In this document: in pieces, positions 30,437 through 37,355 of the stretch
How positions within the stretch are numbered: position 1 is the stretch's first letter
Layout: each line of letters opens with the position of its first letter
Made by a program: the position numbers and the translations under genes
Notes under the pieces: generated by a model
Databases searched by the model: none
What the model was told of the DNA's origin: nothing
The model's input: the letters and a program-made list of their open reading frames with translations, nothing else
Assembly: GCA_038229135.1 (NCBI GenBank)
Contig: JBBROS010000029.1
Coordinates: 1 to 47,239, forward strand
DNA length: 47,239 nucleotides
Source of the DNA: JBBROS01 sp038229135
GTDB lineage: Bacteria > Pseudomonadota > Alphaproteobacteria > Acetobacterales > Acetobacteraceae
Direction of reading: 5' to 3'

Positions 30437-33400
30437 CTATGGCGACGGCGCCCGGCCTTCGTCGCGTGAGGCCTGCCACGCCAAAACGGCGCTGAGCTCC
30501 GGCACCCGGACCACGCGGTCCCACGGGCCGCTGAGCCGCACGGGCACGTCGGGCAGCCCCGGGCCCGGCTGCAGCCTCACCACCAGCCCGGCCGTGCCGC
30601 CCACCAGGTCCAGCGTGCCCCTCACCGCCGCACCGCCCGGCTGGGCCACAAGCCGCACATCGACCGTCGCCACCCCGCGCTCAATGCTCACAGGCCCCTC
30701 CACGGCGGCGAACGCCGTCGTCCCGCCCGTCGCCGCACGGCGCACCCCGTCGGCCAAGGACGCCCCCCCAGCGCCGTCGGACACCCGGGCGAGCGCACCC
30801 CGCAGCGCCCCCAGGTCGAATCCCTGCGCCACCCCGTCCCGCACCCGCACCATCCCGCGCCCCTGCACCGTGGCGAGCAGCGCCGCCGGGCTGTAGCCGC
30901 CGGACGAGAGCTCCACGGCCGCGTCCGCCACCCCGCTCAGCCCAGGCACCTCCCAGACGCCCTCCAACGCCACACCCGCCACCCGGGCCTGCAAATCAGC
31001 CGCCGGCGGCTCGGCCCCGGCATTGAGCGAGAATCCGCCCGCCAGCGTCCCGCTTCCGAGCCGGGCCACCCCGTTCGCCACCCGCAACACGCCGTTCTGC
31101 AACGACAACTCACCCGCCGCCGCCTGCGCCACCGGCTCCTGCCCCAGCAGCACCTGGCCCGCCTCGAGCCGCACGGCCCCCTGCCATGGCCGCAGCGCCG
31201 CGAACGGCAGCGGCTCCGCCGAGCGCAGGTCCAGCGCGGGCAACGGCAGCGTCTCCGCAACAAGCGCCCCCGTGACACGCCGACCCTCCGCCGCCAACCG
31301 CCCCGTCACCCGCAGCGACCCGGCGGCCAGCGTCGCCCCCTCCAGCTCCACTCGGGCCTCCCTGCCGCCTCCTTGGCCGACACCCGCCTCGCCCCGCTGC
31401 ACCGCCGCCTGCCCCACGAGCGAGAACGAGCCGTCGCCCAGCCAGGCTCCCGTCCCTGCCCATCCCAGCCCCGAGAGCAGCCGCGCCGCCCCGGGGTGAT
31501 GCACCGTCAACGATCCCGCCCAGCGCCGCCCGCCGGACGTAACCGTCGGCTGCGCCTCGAGCCGCGCATCGCCCAGCTCCGCAACCATCCGACCCGTCAC
31601 CGCCTCGAGCGGCCCGGCCGCCTGCGCCGCGAGCGTCAACCTCCCCTGCAACGCCCGGCCCAGGTCGGCCCCCAAAACGGGCCGAAGGGCCGCCGCGTCG
31701 GCGAGCGCGAAGTCCAGCCGTCCGTCGGCCAGCCGTGCCTCCGCACCCACGCCCAGCACCTGCGCCGACACCGCGAGCCGCCCGCCGAGCGGCTGCACCT
31801 CGAGCCGCCGCAGCGCCACCCGCGCTGCCTCGGATTGCAGCTCGAGCGTCAGCGCGCCGAGCTGCAGCGTCGTCGGCGCCACCCCGCCCCACTCGGTCTG
31901 CGCCACCCGCAGCCGCAGGTCCCCGTCGATCGTCCGCAGCGCCGCCAGCGCCGTCGCAGCCGCCCCGACCCCGTCCTCGAGCGACACCGCACCGGGCTGC
32001 AGGCCGGGCAACCAGGCCTCGAGCGCCATCCGCTCGAGCGTGGCCGCCAACGTCAGCGCAGGCCGCCCCGGGGCCCCGGCCTGGGCGGCCTGGCGCAGGC
32101 TCCCCGCCACCGTCGCCGCCCCGCCATCGAGCGTGCCCGACAGCTCGACACGCCCCTGCGCCGGGCCGGACAGCGCCGCCGCAACCCGCCCCTGCAGCAC
32201 CCCCGCCCGCAGCACGCCGGGCGGCAGCCCGAGCACCCAGCCCGGCAGCCCCCGCTGTGCCCAGCGCAGCGTCGCCCGCACGTCCGGCGCCACGATCCGC
32301 ACCGGACCCTCGAACACCGGCACGCCGATGCTCGGCGTCTCGGGCCACCAGAAATCCTCGTGCGCCTCCCCCGCGCGGCGGATCCGCCCCGACAACGACA
32401 GCTCCGCCTCGCCCGGCAGCACCGCCGTCACATCCCGCAGCATTACCCCGTCGGGCAGCAGGTCGAACGCACCGCGAAGCCGCCGCAGCGTGCCACCGGC
32501 CAGCGTCGCCGCCTCGGCCGACAGGTCGATCCCCGTCGGAACCGTCGAGAGGCCCGCAGCCCCGGCGACCCGCCCCTGCCCCAGCCCCTGCCCTTGCCCC
32601 TGCCCCTGCCCCAGCCCCGGGCCCGGGCCCCACGCCACCAGCGCCGGCAGCCAGGCATCGAGGTCGAGCCGCCCCGCCGCGATCGCGATGTCGAGCCGCA
32701 CCTCCGGCAATAGCCGCAGCGCCACCGCCCCCCGCGCCGGCGCCCCCCCGATCTCGAGCGCCAGCTCGTCGGCCACCGCGAGGCCACCCGAGGCGGAGAG
32801 CCGCCCATCGCCCCGCCACGGCAGCGCCGGCGCCGCGAGCAGCAACGACAGGTCCGGCCCCCGCCCCGCGACCCGCCCCTGCAGCGCCCCGTCGGCGCCG
32901 AGCACCCCGGAGAACGTGCCGCCCGTGTCCCGCAGCCGCCCATGCCCGTCGAGGCTGAGATCGAGCGCCGCCGACCCGTCCCGCCCCGGCCGCCCGAGCC
33001 GCGCCGTGAACTGCCAGCTCTGCCGGAGCCCCGCGTCCCGCCCAGGCCCGTCCCGACCAGGCCCGTCCCGCCCAGGCCCGTCCCGACCAGGCCCGTCCCG
33101 ACCAGGCCCGTCCCGCCCCGCGTCCGCCGGCCCGCTCTCGCCGCGCCCGGCGATCGAGAGCGTGCCCGTGTCCGCATCAGTCGAGACCGTCGCCTCCACC
33201 CCGCTCAGCACCAGGCCGCCGACCTCGAGCCGCCCGCCCTCCACCCGCGCCTGCAGGCCGGACAGCCAAGCCGGCGGCCGCTGCACCATCGCCCCGGCCG
33301 GCGGCGGCCAGGGCAGGTGCAGCTCCGCCCCCTGCAGCGTCAGCTCCCGCGCATCCACCTGGCCGCGCAGCAGCGGCACCAGCGCCACCCGCAGCCGCAG

Positions 33401-33715
33401 CGCGCGGGCCCGGAGCGCGATGCCGTCGCCCGCGGGCGGGGCCGACCCGCCTGTCTGGCTGGCACCCGTCTCCAGGGTGCCGGGCACCGCTCCCTCCACC
33501 ACCACGTCCGACGCCGTCAGGATCGGCTGCGGCAGCAGCTGCAACGTGACGCCCCCGCCCACATGCACCCCGCGCCCGAGCTGCAGCGACGCCAGTTGCG
33601 CGATCTCGTCGCGATACCGGTTCCAGTCCAGCATCCGCGGCGCGAGCCATGCAGCCGCCAGCAGCGCCGCCAGCAGCCCCCCGAACCCGACCAGAACCAG
33701 CCGTCCGCTTCGCAC
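30437..33715 (-). CDS. AsmA family protein
   Basis: A large protein of about 1092 residues. The N-terminus has one membrane helix (LVLVGFGGLLAALLAAAWLA) followed by the AsmA start PRMLDWNRYRDEIAQLASLQLGRGVHV; the C-terminus has an AsmA_2-like end (GTLAGGFSLNAGAE, GRGMVRVRDGVAQGFDLGAL, VRGTLDLVGG). AsmA-type proteins are anchored in the inner membrane and form long beta structures in the periplasm, and are linked to lipid transport to the outer membrane. It is longer than E. coli AsmA (~617). Two low-complexity insertions, Gly-Arg-Asp-Gly-Pro repeats at ~200-227 and Gly-Gln repeats at ~361-380, are encoded by tandem repeats. The start is GTG 33715, nine bases after GGAGGA; GTG 33721 is also possible. 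Convergent with the 30172 gene, divergent from djlA. Confidence 0.87.
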   Translation of the reverse strand: MRSGRLVLVGFGGLLAALLAAAWLAPRMLDWNRYRDEIAQLASLQLGRGVHVGGGVTLQLLPQPILTASDVVVEGAVPGTLETGASQTGGSAPPAGDGIALRARALRLRVALVPLLRGQVDARELTLQGAELHLPWPPPAGAMVQRPPAWLSGLQARVEGGRLEVGGLVLSGVEATVSTDADTGTLSIAGRGESGPADAGRDGPGRDGPGRDGPGRDGPGRDGPGRDAGLRQSWQFTARLGRPGRDGSAALDLSLDGHGRLRDTGGTFSGVLGADGALQGRVAGRGPDLSLLLAAPALPWRGDGRLSASGGLAVADELALEIGGAPARGAVALRLLPEVRLDIAIAAGRLDLDAWLPALVAWGPGPGLGQGQGQGQGLGQGRVAGAAGLSTVPTGIDLSAEAATLAGGTLRRLRGAFDLLPDGVMLRDVTAVLPGEAELSLSGRIRRAGEAHEDFWWPETPSIGVPVFEGPVRIVAPDVRATLRWAQRGLPGWVLGLPPGVLRAGVLQGRVAAALSGPAQGRVELSGTLDGGAATVAGSLRQAAQAGAPGRPALTLAATLERMALEAWLPGLQPGAVSLEDGVGAAATALAALRTIDGDLRLRVAQTEWGGVAPTTLQLGALTLELQSEAARVALRRLEVQPLGGRLAVSAQVLGVGAEARLADGRLDFALADAAALRPVLGADLGRALQGRLTLAAQAAGPLEAVTGRMVAELGDARLEAQPTVTSGGRRWAGSLTVHHPGAARLLSGLGWAGTGAWLGDGSFSLVGQAAVQRGEAGVGQGGGREARVELEGATLAAGSLRVTGRLAAEGRRVTGALVAETLPLPALDLRSAEPLPFAALRPWQGAVRLEAGQVLLGQEPVAQAAAGELSLQNGVLRVANGVARLGSGTLAGGFSLNAGAEPPAADLQARVAGVALEGVWEVPGLSGVADAAVELSSGGYSPAALLATVQGRGMVRVRDGVAQGFDLGALRGALARVSDGAGGASLADGVRRAATGGTTAFAAVEGPVSIERGVATVDVRLVAQPGGAAVRGTLDLVGGTAGLVVRLQPGPGLPDVPVRLSGPWDRVVRVPELSAVLAWQASRDEGRAPSP
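32574..32632. repeat. 6-bp tandem repeat in AsmA gene (Gly-Gln)n
   Basis: Repeats of CCCCTG/CCCCAG/CCCTTG on the plus strand, encoding Gly-Gln and Gly-Leu dipeptides. Length is a multiple of three within the repeat, so the frame is kept. Confidence 0.85.
33035..33117. repeat. 15-bp tandem repeat in AsmA gene (Gly-Arg-Asp-Gly-Pro)n
   Basis: About five and a half copies of GGCCCGTCCCGACCA (C and A alternate at one position). Unit length is 15 so each copy adds five residues in frame. Confidence 0.9.
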
Positions 33716-33802
33716 CAGCACCCATCCTCCGAGGCCCGACCCAACATACTTGATCCAACACACTTGACGTTGGCCGGGTGAGTTGGGCCTAGGGTGCGGG
33801 GT

Positions 33803-34579
33803 ATGAGCTATTGGGGCAAGCTGCTCGGCGGTGTGGCCGGGCTGATCGTGGGCGGGCCCCTGGGCGCCGTCGTGGGCGCGGCGTTCGGGCACAAGGCCGA
33901 TGGCGGCGGCATGCCGCGCTTCGACCTCGGCAGCATGCTCGGCGGCATCACCCCGGCCCGCCTCGCCGCCACCCTCGGGCGGGACCAGCTCTTCGCCACC
34001 TCCGTCGTGGTGCTCGCCGCCAAGCTCGCCAAGGCCGACGGCCCCGTCGTCCGAGCCGAGATCGACGCCTTCAAGCGCCAGTTCCGCATCCCGCAGGAGA
34101 GCGTGAAGGACGTGGGCCGCCTGTTCGACGCCGCGCGCGACAGCCCCGACGGGTTCGGGCCCTACGCCATCGAGCTCGGTGTCGCCTTCAAGGACAACAA
34201 GGGCCTGCTGGAGGACGTGCTCACCGCCCTGTTCGCCATCGCGCGCGCCGACAAGCCGCTGACGGTGGGCGAGCAGGACATGCTGCACCAGGTTCACGCC
34301 GCCTTCGGGCTCGACCGCCTGGCCTGGGACCAGGCGAGCGGAACAACACCCCGCACCGCCCGCGACACGGCCGTGAACGACCCCTACGCCGTGCTGGGTG
34401 CGAACCGCTCGGACACCAACGACGCTTTGCGCGCCGCCTGGCTCAAGCAGATGCGCGAGAACCACCCGGACACGCTCGCCGCACGCGGCGTCCCGCCCGA
34501 GTTCGTCGCCCGCGCCAGCGACAAGGTGGCGACGATCAACGCCGCATGGGACCGCATCAAGCGCGAGCGCGGCCTGTGA
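33803..34579 (+). CDS. DjlA-like J-domain co-chaperone with TerB-type domain
   Basis: 258 residues, matching DjlA family architecture. The N-terminus is a glycine-rich membrane segment (LLGGVAGLIVGGPLGAVVGAAFG). Residues ~55-175 form the TerB-like helical domain (FATSVVVLAAKLAKADG, ALFAIARADKPLTVGEQDML). The last ~70 residues are a J domain with the essential HPD motif (MRENHPDTLAARG) and a C-terminal helix. DjlA is anchored in the inner membrane with the J domain in the cytosol, where it stimulates DnaK. The start MSYWGKLLGG at 33803 is typical of the family; a GTG at 33794 is possible. The stop overlaps the amidase start (GTGA), so the two are coupled. Confidence 0.9.
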   Translation: MSYWGKLLGGVAGLIVGGPLGAVVGAAFGHKADGGGMPRFDLGSMLGGITPARLAATLGRDQLFATSVVVLAAKLAKADGPVVRAEIDAFKRQFRIPQESVKDVGRLFDAARDSPDGFGPYAIELGVAFKDNKGLLEDVLTALFAIARADKPLTVGEQDMLHQVHAAFGLDRLAWDQASGTTPRTARDTAVNDPYAVLGANRSDTNDALRAAWLKQMRENHPDTLAARGVPPEFVARASDKVATINAAWDRIKRERGL

Positions 34580-35253
34580 TCGAGGCGCCGAGCCCCAACC
34601 AGGACGACCGTCCCGTAGACCCTGGGCCTCACCCGATCGACACGCTGCTGCTCCACTACACCGGCATGCAGAGCGCCGAAGCCGCCATCGACCGCCTCCG
34701 CAGCCCGGCCGCCCGCGTGAGCTCCCACTACGTCGTCGACGAGGACGGCACCGTGCTCCGCCTCGTGCCTGAGCACCGCCGGGCCTGGCACGCCGGCATC
34801 AGCCACTGGCGCGGCACGACCGGGCTGAACGACGGCTCGATCGGCATCGAGATCGTGAACCCCGGCCACGAATGGGGCTACCGCGCGTTTCCTGCGCTGC
34901 AGATGGCGGCCGTGGCCGACCTCTGCCGCGGCATCCTCGCCCGCTGGCCCATCCCGCCCAGCCGCGTGGTCGGCCACAGCGACGTGGCGCCCGACCGCAA
35001 GCAGGACCCAGGTGAGCTGTTCGACTGGCCGGGCCTGGCGACGCTCGGCGTCGGCCTCTGGACGGACGCGGCCGGCCCCGAAGCCGCCGACCCCGAAGCG
35101 GTGCTTCGCGCGATCGGCTACCCCATCCCTACACTCGAGTTGGCCCTGCTCGCCTTCCAGCGCCGCTGGCTGCCGCACCACCTCACCGGCCAAGCCGACC
35201 CGCCCACCCGCGCCAGGCTCGGGGCCGTCGCAGCCCTCATGGCCCAGCCGTAG
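34576..35253 (+). CDS. N-acetylmuramoyl-L-alanine amidase, AmpD-like
   Basis: 225 residues of the amidase_2 family. The zinc ligands are the His of LLHYTGM, the His of VVGHSDVAPD and the Asp of RKQDPGELFDW. SHYVVDEDGTV, HAGISHWRG and NDGSIGIEIVNPGHEWGYRAF are also diagnostic. A C-terminal peptidoglycan-binding-like segment (LELALLAFQRRWLPHHLTG) follows. No signal peptide is seen, so a cytoplasmic recycling role like AmpD (cleaving anhydromuropeptides) is likely. The GTG start at 34576 overlaps the djlA stop. Being next to a co-chaperone and upstream of rnpB and the cell-wall cluster fits a peptidoglycan role. Confidence 0.9.
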   Translation: MIEAPSPNQDDRPVDPGPHPIDTLLLHYTGMQSAEAAIDRLRSPAARVSSHYVVDEDGTVLRLVPEHRRAWHAGISHWRGTTGLNDGSIGIEIVNPGHEWGYRAFPALQMAAVADLCRGILARWPIPPSRVVGHSDVAPDRKQDPGELFDWPGLATLGVGLWTDAAGPEAADPEAVLRAIGYPIPTLELALLAFQRRWLPHHLTGQADPPTRARLGAVAALMAQP

Positions 35254-35267
35254 CCGACCCTTCCGGC

Positions 35268-35296
35268 TTGACGCCACCCACCCCGGCGCGCATCAC
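35268..35296 (+). promoter_or_regulatory. Candidate rnpB promoter
   Basis: TTGACG at 35268-35273, exactly 17 bases, then CATCAC at 35291-35296. The RNA would start about six bases later, at the predicted 5' end of rnpB. The -35 is good and the -10 is three of six. Confidence 0.5.
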
Positions 35297-35301
35297 CCCC
35301 C

Positions 35302-35706
35302 GGCCAGGCGGCTGGACGGCCGCTGCCCGCAAGGGTGGAGGAAAGTCCGGGCTCCACGGGAACACGGTGCCGGCTAACGGCCGGCGGGGGCGACCCTAGG
35401 GAAAGTGCCACAGAAAACAAACCGCCCACGCGCTGAAGGCTTCGGCCCGAAGCTCGCAGGCAAGGGTGAAACGGTGCGGTAAGAGCGCACCGCGCCCCTG
35501 GCAACAGGGGCGGCAGGGCAAACCCCACCGGGAGCAAGACCGAATAGGGGCGGCCGGCGAGGCGGGCAACCGCACGACGCAGGGGCGTTTCCGCCCCGCC
35601 GCCCGGGTTGGTCGCGTGAGGCGCACGGCAACGTGCGCCCCAGAGGAATGGCCGTCCAAGCCCGCAAGGGCAGGACAGAACCCGGCTTACAGGCCGCCTG
35701 GCATCT
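35302..35706 (+). ncRNA. rnpB: RNase P RNA (class A)
   Basis: About 405 bases with the universally conserved blocks of bacterial RNase P RNA. GAGGAAAGTCCGGGCTCC appears near 35338, ACCGGGAGCAAGACCGAATA near 35528, and GAGGAATGGCCGTC near 35643, then GACAGAACCCGGCTTACAGG near the 3' end. The 5' GCCAGGCGGC (35303) pairs with GCCGCCTGGC (35693-35702) to form helix P1. RNase P trims the 5' ends of pre-tRNAs. The 3' end is estimated from P1. It lies between the amidase gene and mraZ; no protein-coding potential is needed to explain the sequence. Confidence 0.96.
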
Positions 35707-35727
35707 ACTCGTCATCGTGGGACGAAC

Positions 35728-35768
35728 CTTCCCCCTTCCCTTGCGGGAGGGGCGGGGGAGGGGTGGCC
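35728..35768. repeat. GC-rich palindromic element, copy 6
   Basis: CCTTCCCCCTTCCCTTGCGG then GAGGGGCGGGGGAGGGGTGG, with the TTGC loop. It lies just downstream of rnpB and may also act as its terminator-like hairpin. Confidence 0.7.
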
Positions 35769-35817
35769 GCGCGAACGACCTCGGCCGACCTGGCGCCGGC
35801 CGAATCCCACATTCGAA

Positions 35818-35871
35818 CCCAACCATTCCCTTTGACGCCCACGAAATCCCATGGTAGCCCATGGTCACCCA
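35818..35871. promoter_or_regulatory. MraZ operator-like array: six boxes in 10-bp phase
   Basis: CCC trinucleotides lie exactly at 35818, 35828, 35838, 35848, 35858 and 35868. All but the second are followed by A, so on the minus strand five read TGGG and one AGGG, each separated by six bases. E. coli MraZ binds TGGGN direct repeats with five-base spacers, which is the same 10-bp period. A TTGACG at 35832-35837 lies within the array, so binding would cover a promoter-like -35. The mraZ start follows at 35905, with AAAGGAGGAA as the ribosome site. Confidence 0.75.
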
Positions 35872-35904
35872 AACAGCGGTGCCCGAAAGGAGGAACACAG
35901 CGCC

Positions 35905-36360
35905 ATGAGCCAGTTCCTCGGCACCCACCAGAACCGCATCGACGCCAAGGGCCGGGTCTCCATCCCCGCCCCTTTCCGCACCGCGCTCCGGAGCGATTCC
36001 GCAGCCGCCATCGCTCTCGTCCTGCGCCCATCGCACACTCATGCGTGCATCGAGGCTTGGCCCCCCGCCATCTTCGAACGACTCACCAACCCCTTGGAAA
36101 AGCTCGATCTGTTCAGTGAAGACGCCGACGACCTGACAACTGCCCTTTACGCCGACGCCTGGCCCGTGGAAGCAGACAAGGAGGGGCGGATCGTCCTCCC
36201 CGATTCTCTAGCGAGCCATGCAGGCGTGACCGACAGCGTCGTCTTCATGGGCCTGGGCCGACGCTTCCAGATTTGGGAGCCGCAGGCCGCCGCCGCCCGC
36301 ACCGCCCGCGCCCGCGAACGAGCCCGCGAGCGCGGCCTCAGCTTGCCCGGTGCCGCATGA
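35905..36360 (+). CDS. mraZ: Transcriptional regulator MraZ
   Basis: 151 residues containing two AbrB-like MraZ repeats. The first is FLGTHQNRIDAKGRVSIPAPFR (cut to its key part DAKGRVSIP) and the second contains DKEGRIVLPDSLASHAGV; both carry the conserved DxxGR motif. MraZ is a ring-shaped DNA-binding protein that controls its own cluster and can inhibit the RsmH methyltransferase. The ATG at 35905 is nine bases after a strong AGGAGG. The C-terminus is Ala/Arg rich and its stop falls in the first unit of a 14-bp tandem repeat. It is the first gene of the dcw cluster and has an array of matching operator boxes just upstream. Confidence 0.95.
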   Translation: MSQFLGTHQNRIDAKGRVSIPAPFRTALRSDSAAAIALVLRPSHTHACIEAWPPAIFERLTNPLEKLDLFSEDADDLTTALYADAWPVEADKEGRIVLPDSLASHAGVTDSVVFMGLGRRFQIWEPQAAAARTARARERARERGLSLPGAA

Positions 36361-36404
36361 TGGGTGCCGCATGATGGGTGCCGCATGACGGGTGCTGTCT
36401 GATG
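36349..36404. repeat. 14-bp tandem repeat spanning mraZ stop and rsmH start
   Basis: Four units: 36349-36362, 36363-36376, 36377-36390 and 36391-36404, with consensus GGTGCCGCATGATG. Unit one holds the mraZ TGA and unit four ends exactly on the rsmH ATG. The first two units are identical. Confidence 0.93.
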
Positions 36405-37355
36405 GGCCACATCCCCGTCCTCTTGCCCGAGGTGCTGCGCGCCCTCGCGCCTCGCCCCAACGCCACCTACCTGGATGGCACCTTCGGCGGCGGCGGCTAC
36501 GCGCGCGCCATTCTCGAGGCCGCCCCCTGCACGCTCTGGGCCATCGACCGCGACCCGGCCGCCATCGCCCGTGGTGCCGCACTGGCCGCAAGCCACCCCG
36601 GCCTCCACCTCCTCGAGGGCCGCTTCGGCGACATGGTCGACCTCCTCGCCGCCCAAGGCGTCGACACGCTCGACGGTGTCGTGCTCGACCTCGGCGTCTC
36701 CTCCTTCCAGATCGACCAGCCCGAGCGTGGCTTCAGCTTCCGCTCGGATGGCCCGCTCGACATGCGCATGGGGCCCCAGGACGAGACGGGCGGCCCCACC
36801 GCCGCCGACCTCGTCGCCACCCTTCCCGAGGCCGAGCTCGCCGACACGCTCTACCAGCTCGGCGAGGAGCGCCTCTCCCGCCGCATCGCCCGCGCCATCG
36901 TCGCCGCCCGCGCCGAGGCGGCCATCGCCACCACCGCGCGCCTGGCCGAAATCATCCGAGGCGCCGTCCCGCGCGACAAGTCGGGGATCGACCCTGCCAC
37001 CCGAAGCTTCCAGGCGCTCCGCATCCGCGTGAACGATGAGTTGGGCGAGATCGAGCGCGCGCTGGCGGCCGCCGCCTCGCTGCTGGCGCCCGGCGGCCGC
37101 CTCGTCGTCGTGTCGTTCCACTCCCTCGAGGACCGGCTCGTGAAGCGCTTCATGCAGGACGCCGCCGGCCAGTCGCCCGGCCTGTCGCGCCACGACCCCT
37201 CCCGGCTGCAGCGCGGCCCAGCCGCCACGGCCGCCTTCCGCCTGCTCGCGCGCGGCGCCGCCAAGCCCTCCGACGCCGAGGCCCGGGCCAATCCCCGCAG
37301 CCGCAGCGCCCGGCTCCGCGCCCTCGAACGCCTATCCTTTGAGGACCGCCCATGA
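36402..37355 (+). CDS. rsmH: 16S rRNA (cytosine(1402)-N(4))-methyltransferase
   Basis: 317 residues of RsmH (MraW). It methylates N4 of C1402 in the 30S P site using SAM. The N-terminus GHIPVLLPEVLRAL and the SAM loop TYLDGTFGGGGYARAI are diagnostic, with the catalytic-region DLGVSSFQIDQPERGFSF and DGPLDMRM and the C-terminal VVVSFHSLEDRLVKRFM. ATG 36402 begins at the conserved MGHIPVL and lies at the end of the tandem repeat. GTG 36378 would add eight residues and is in the same frame. No close ribosome site precedes ATG 36402 because the repeat lies there. The stop overlaps ftsL (ATGA). Confidence 0.95.
   Translation: MGHIPVLLPEVLRALAPRPNATYLDGTFGGGGYARAILEAAPCTLWAIDRDPAAIARGAALAASHPGLHLLEGRFGDMVDLLAAQGVDTLDGVVLDLGVSSFQIDQPERGFSFRSDGPLDMRMGPQDETGGPTAADLVATLPEAELADTLYQLGEERLSRRIARAIVAARAEAAIATTARLAEIIRGAVPRDKSGIDPATRSFQALRIRVNDELGEIERALAAAASLLAPGGRLVVVSFHSLEDRLVKRFMQDAAGQSPGLSRHDPSRLQRGPAATAAFRLLARGAAKPSDAEARANPRSRSARLRALERLSFEDRP

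Noticed and set aside
33035..33117. Repeat array considered as a CRISPR
   Set aside because: Units are 15 bp, contiguous, without spacers, and in frame within a coding gene.
33716..34465. Upstream extension of the AsmA frame to 34465
   Set aside because: The added ~250 residues run antisense through the DjlA gene and lack any AsmA feature; the membrane helix and ribosome site place the start at 33715 or 33721.
36360..36374. Tiny start-stop frame (Met-Gly-Ala-Ala) in the mraZ/rsmH repeat as a leader peptide
   Set aside because: It is a by-product of the repeat unit and has no attenuator-like structure or own ribosome site.
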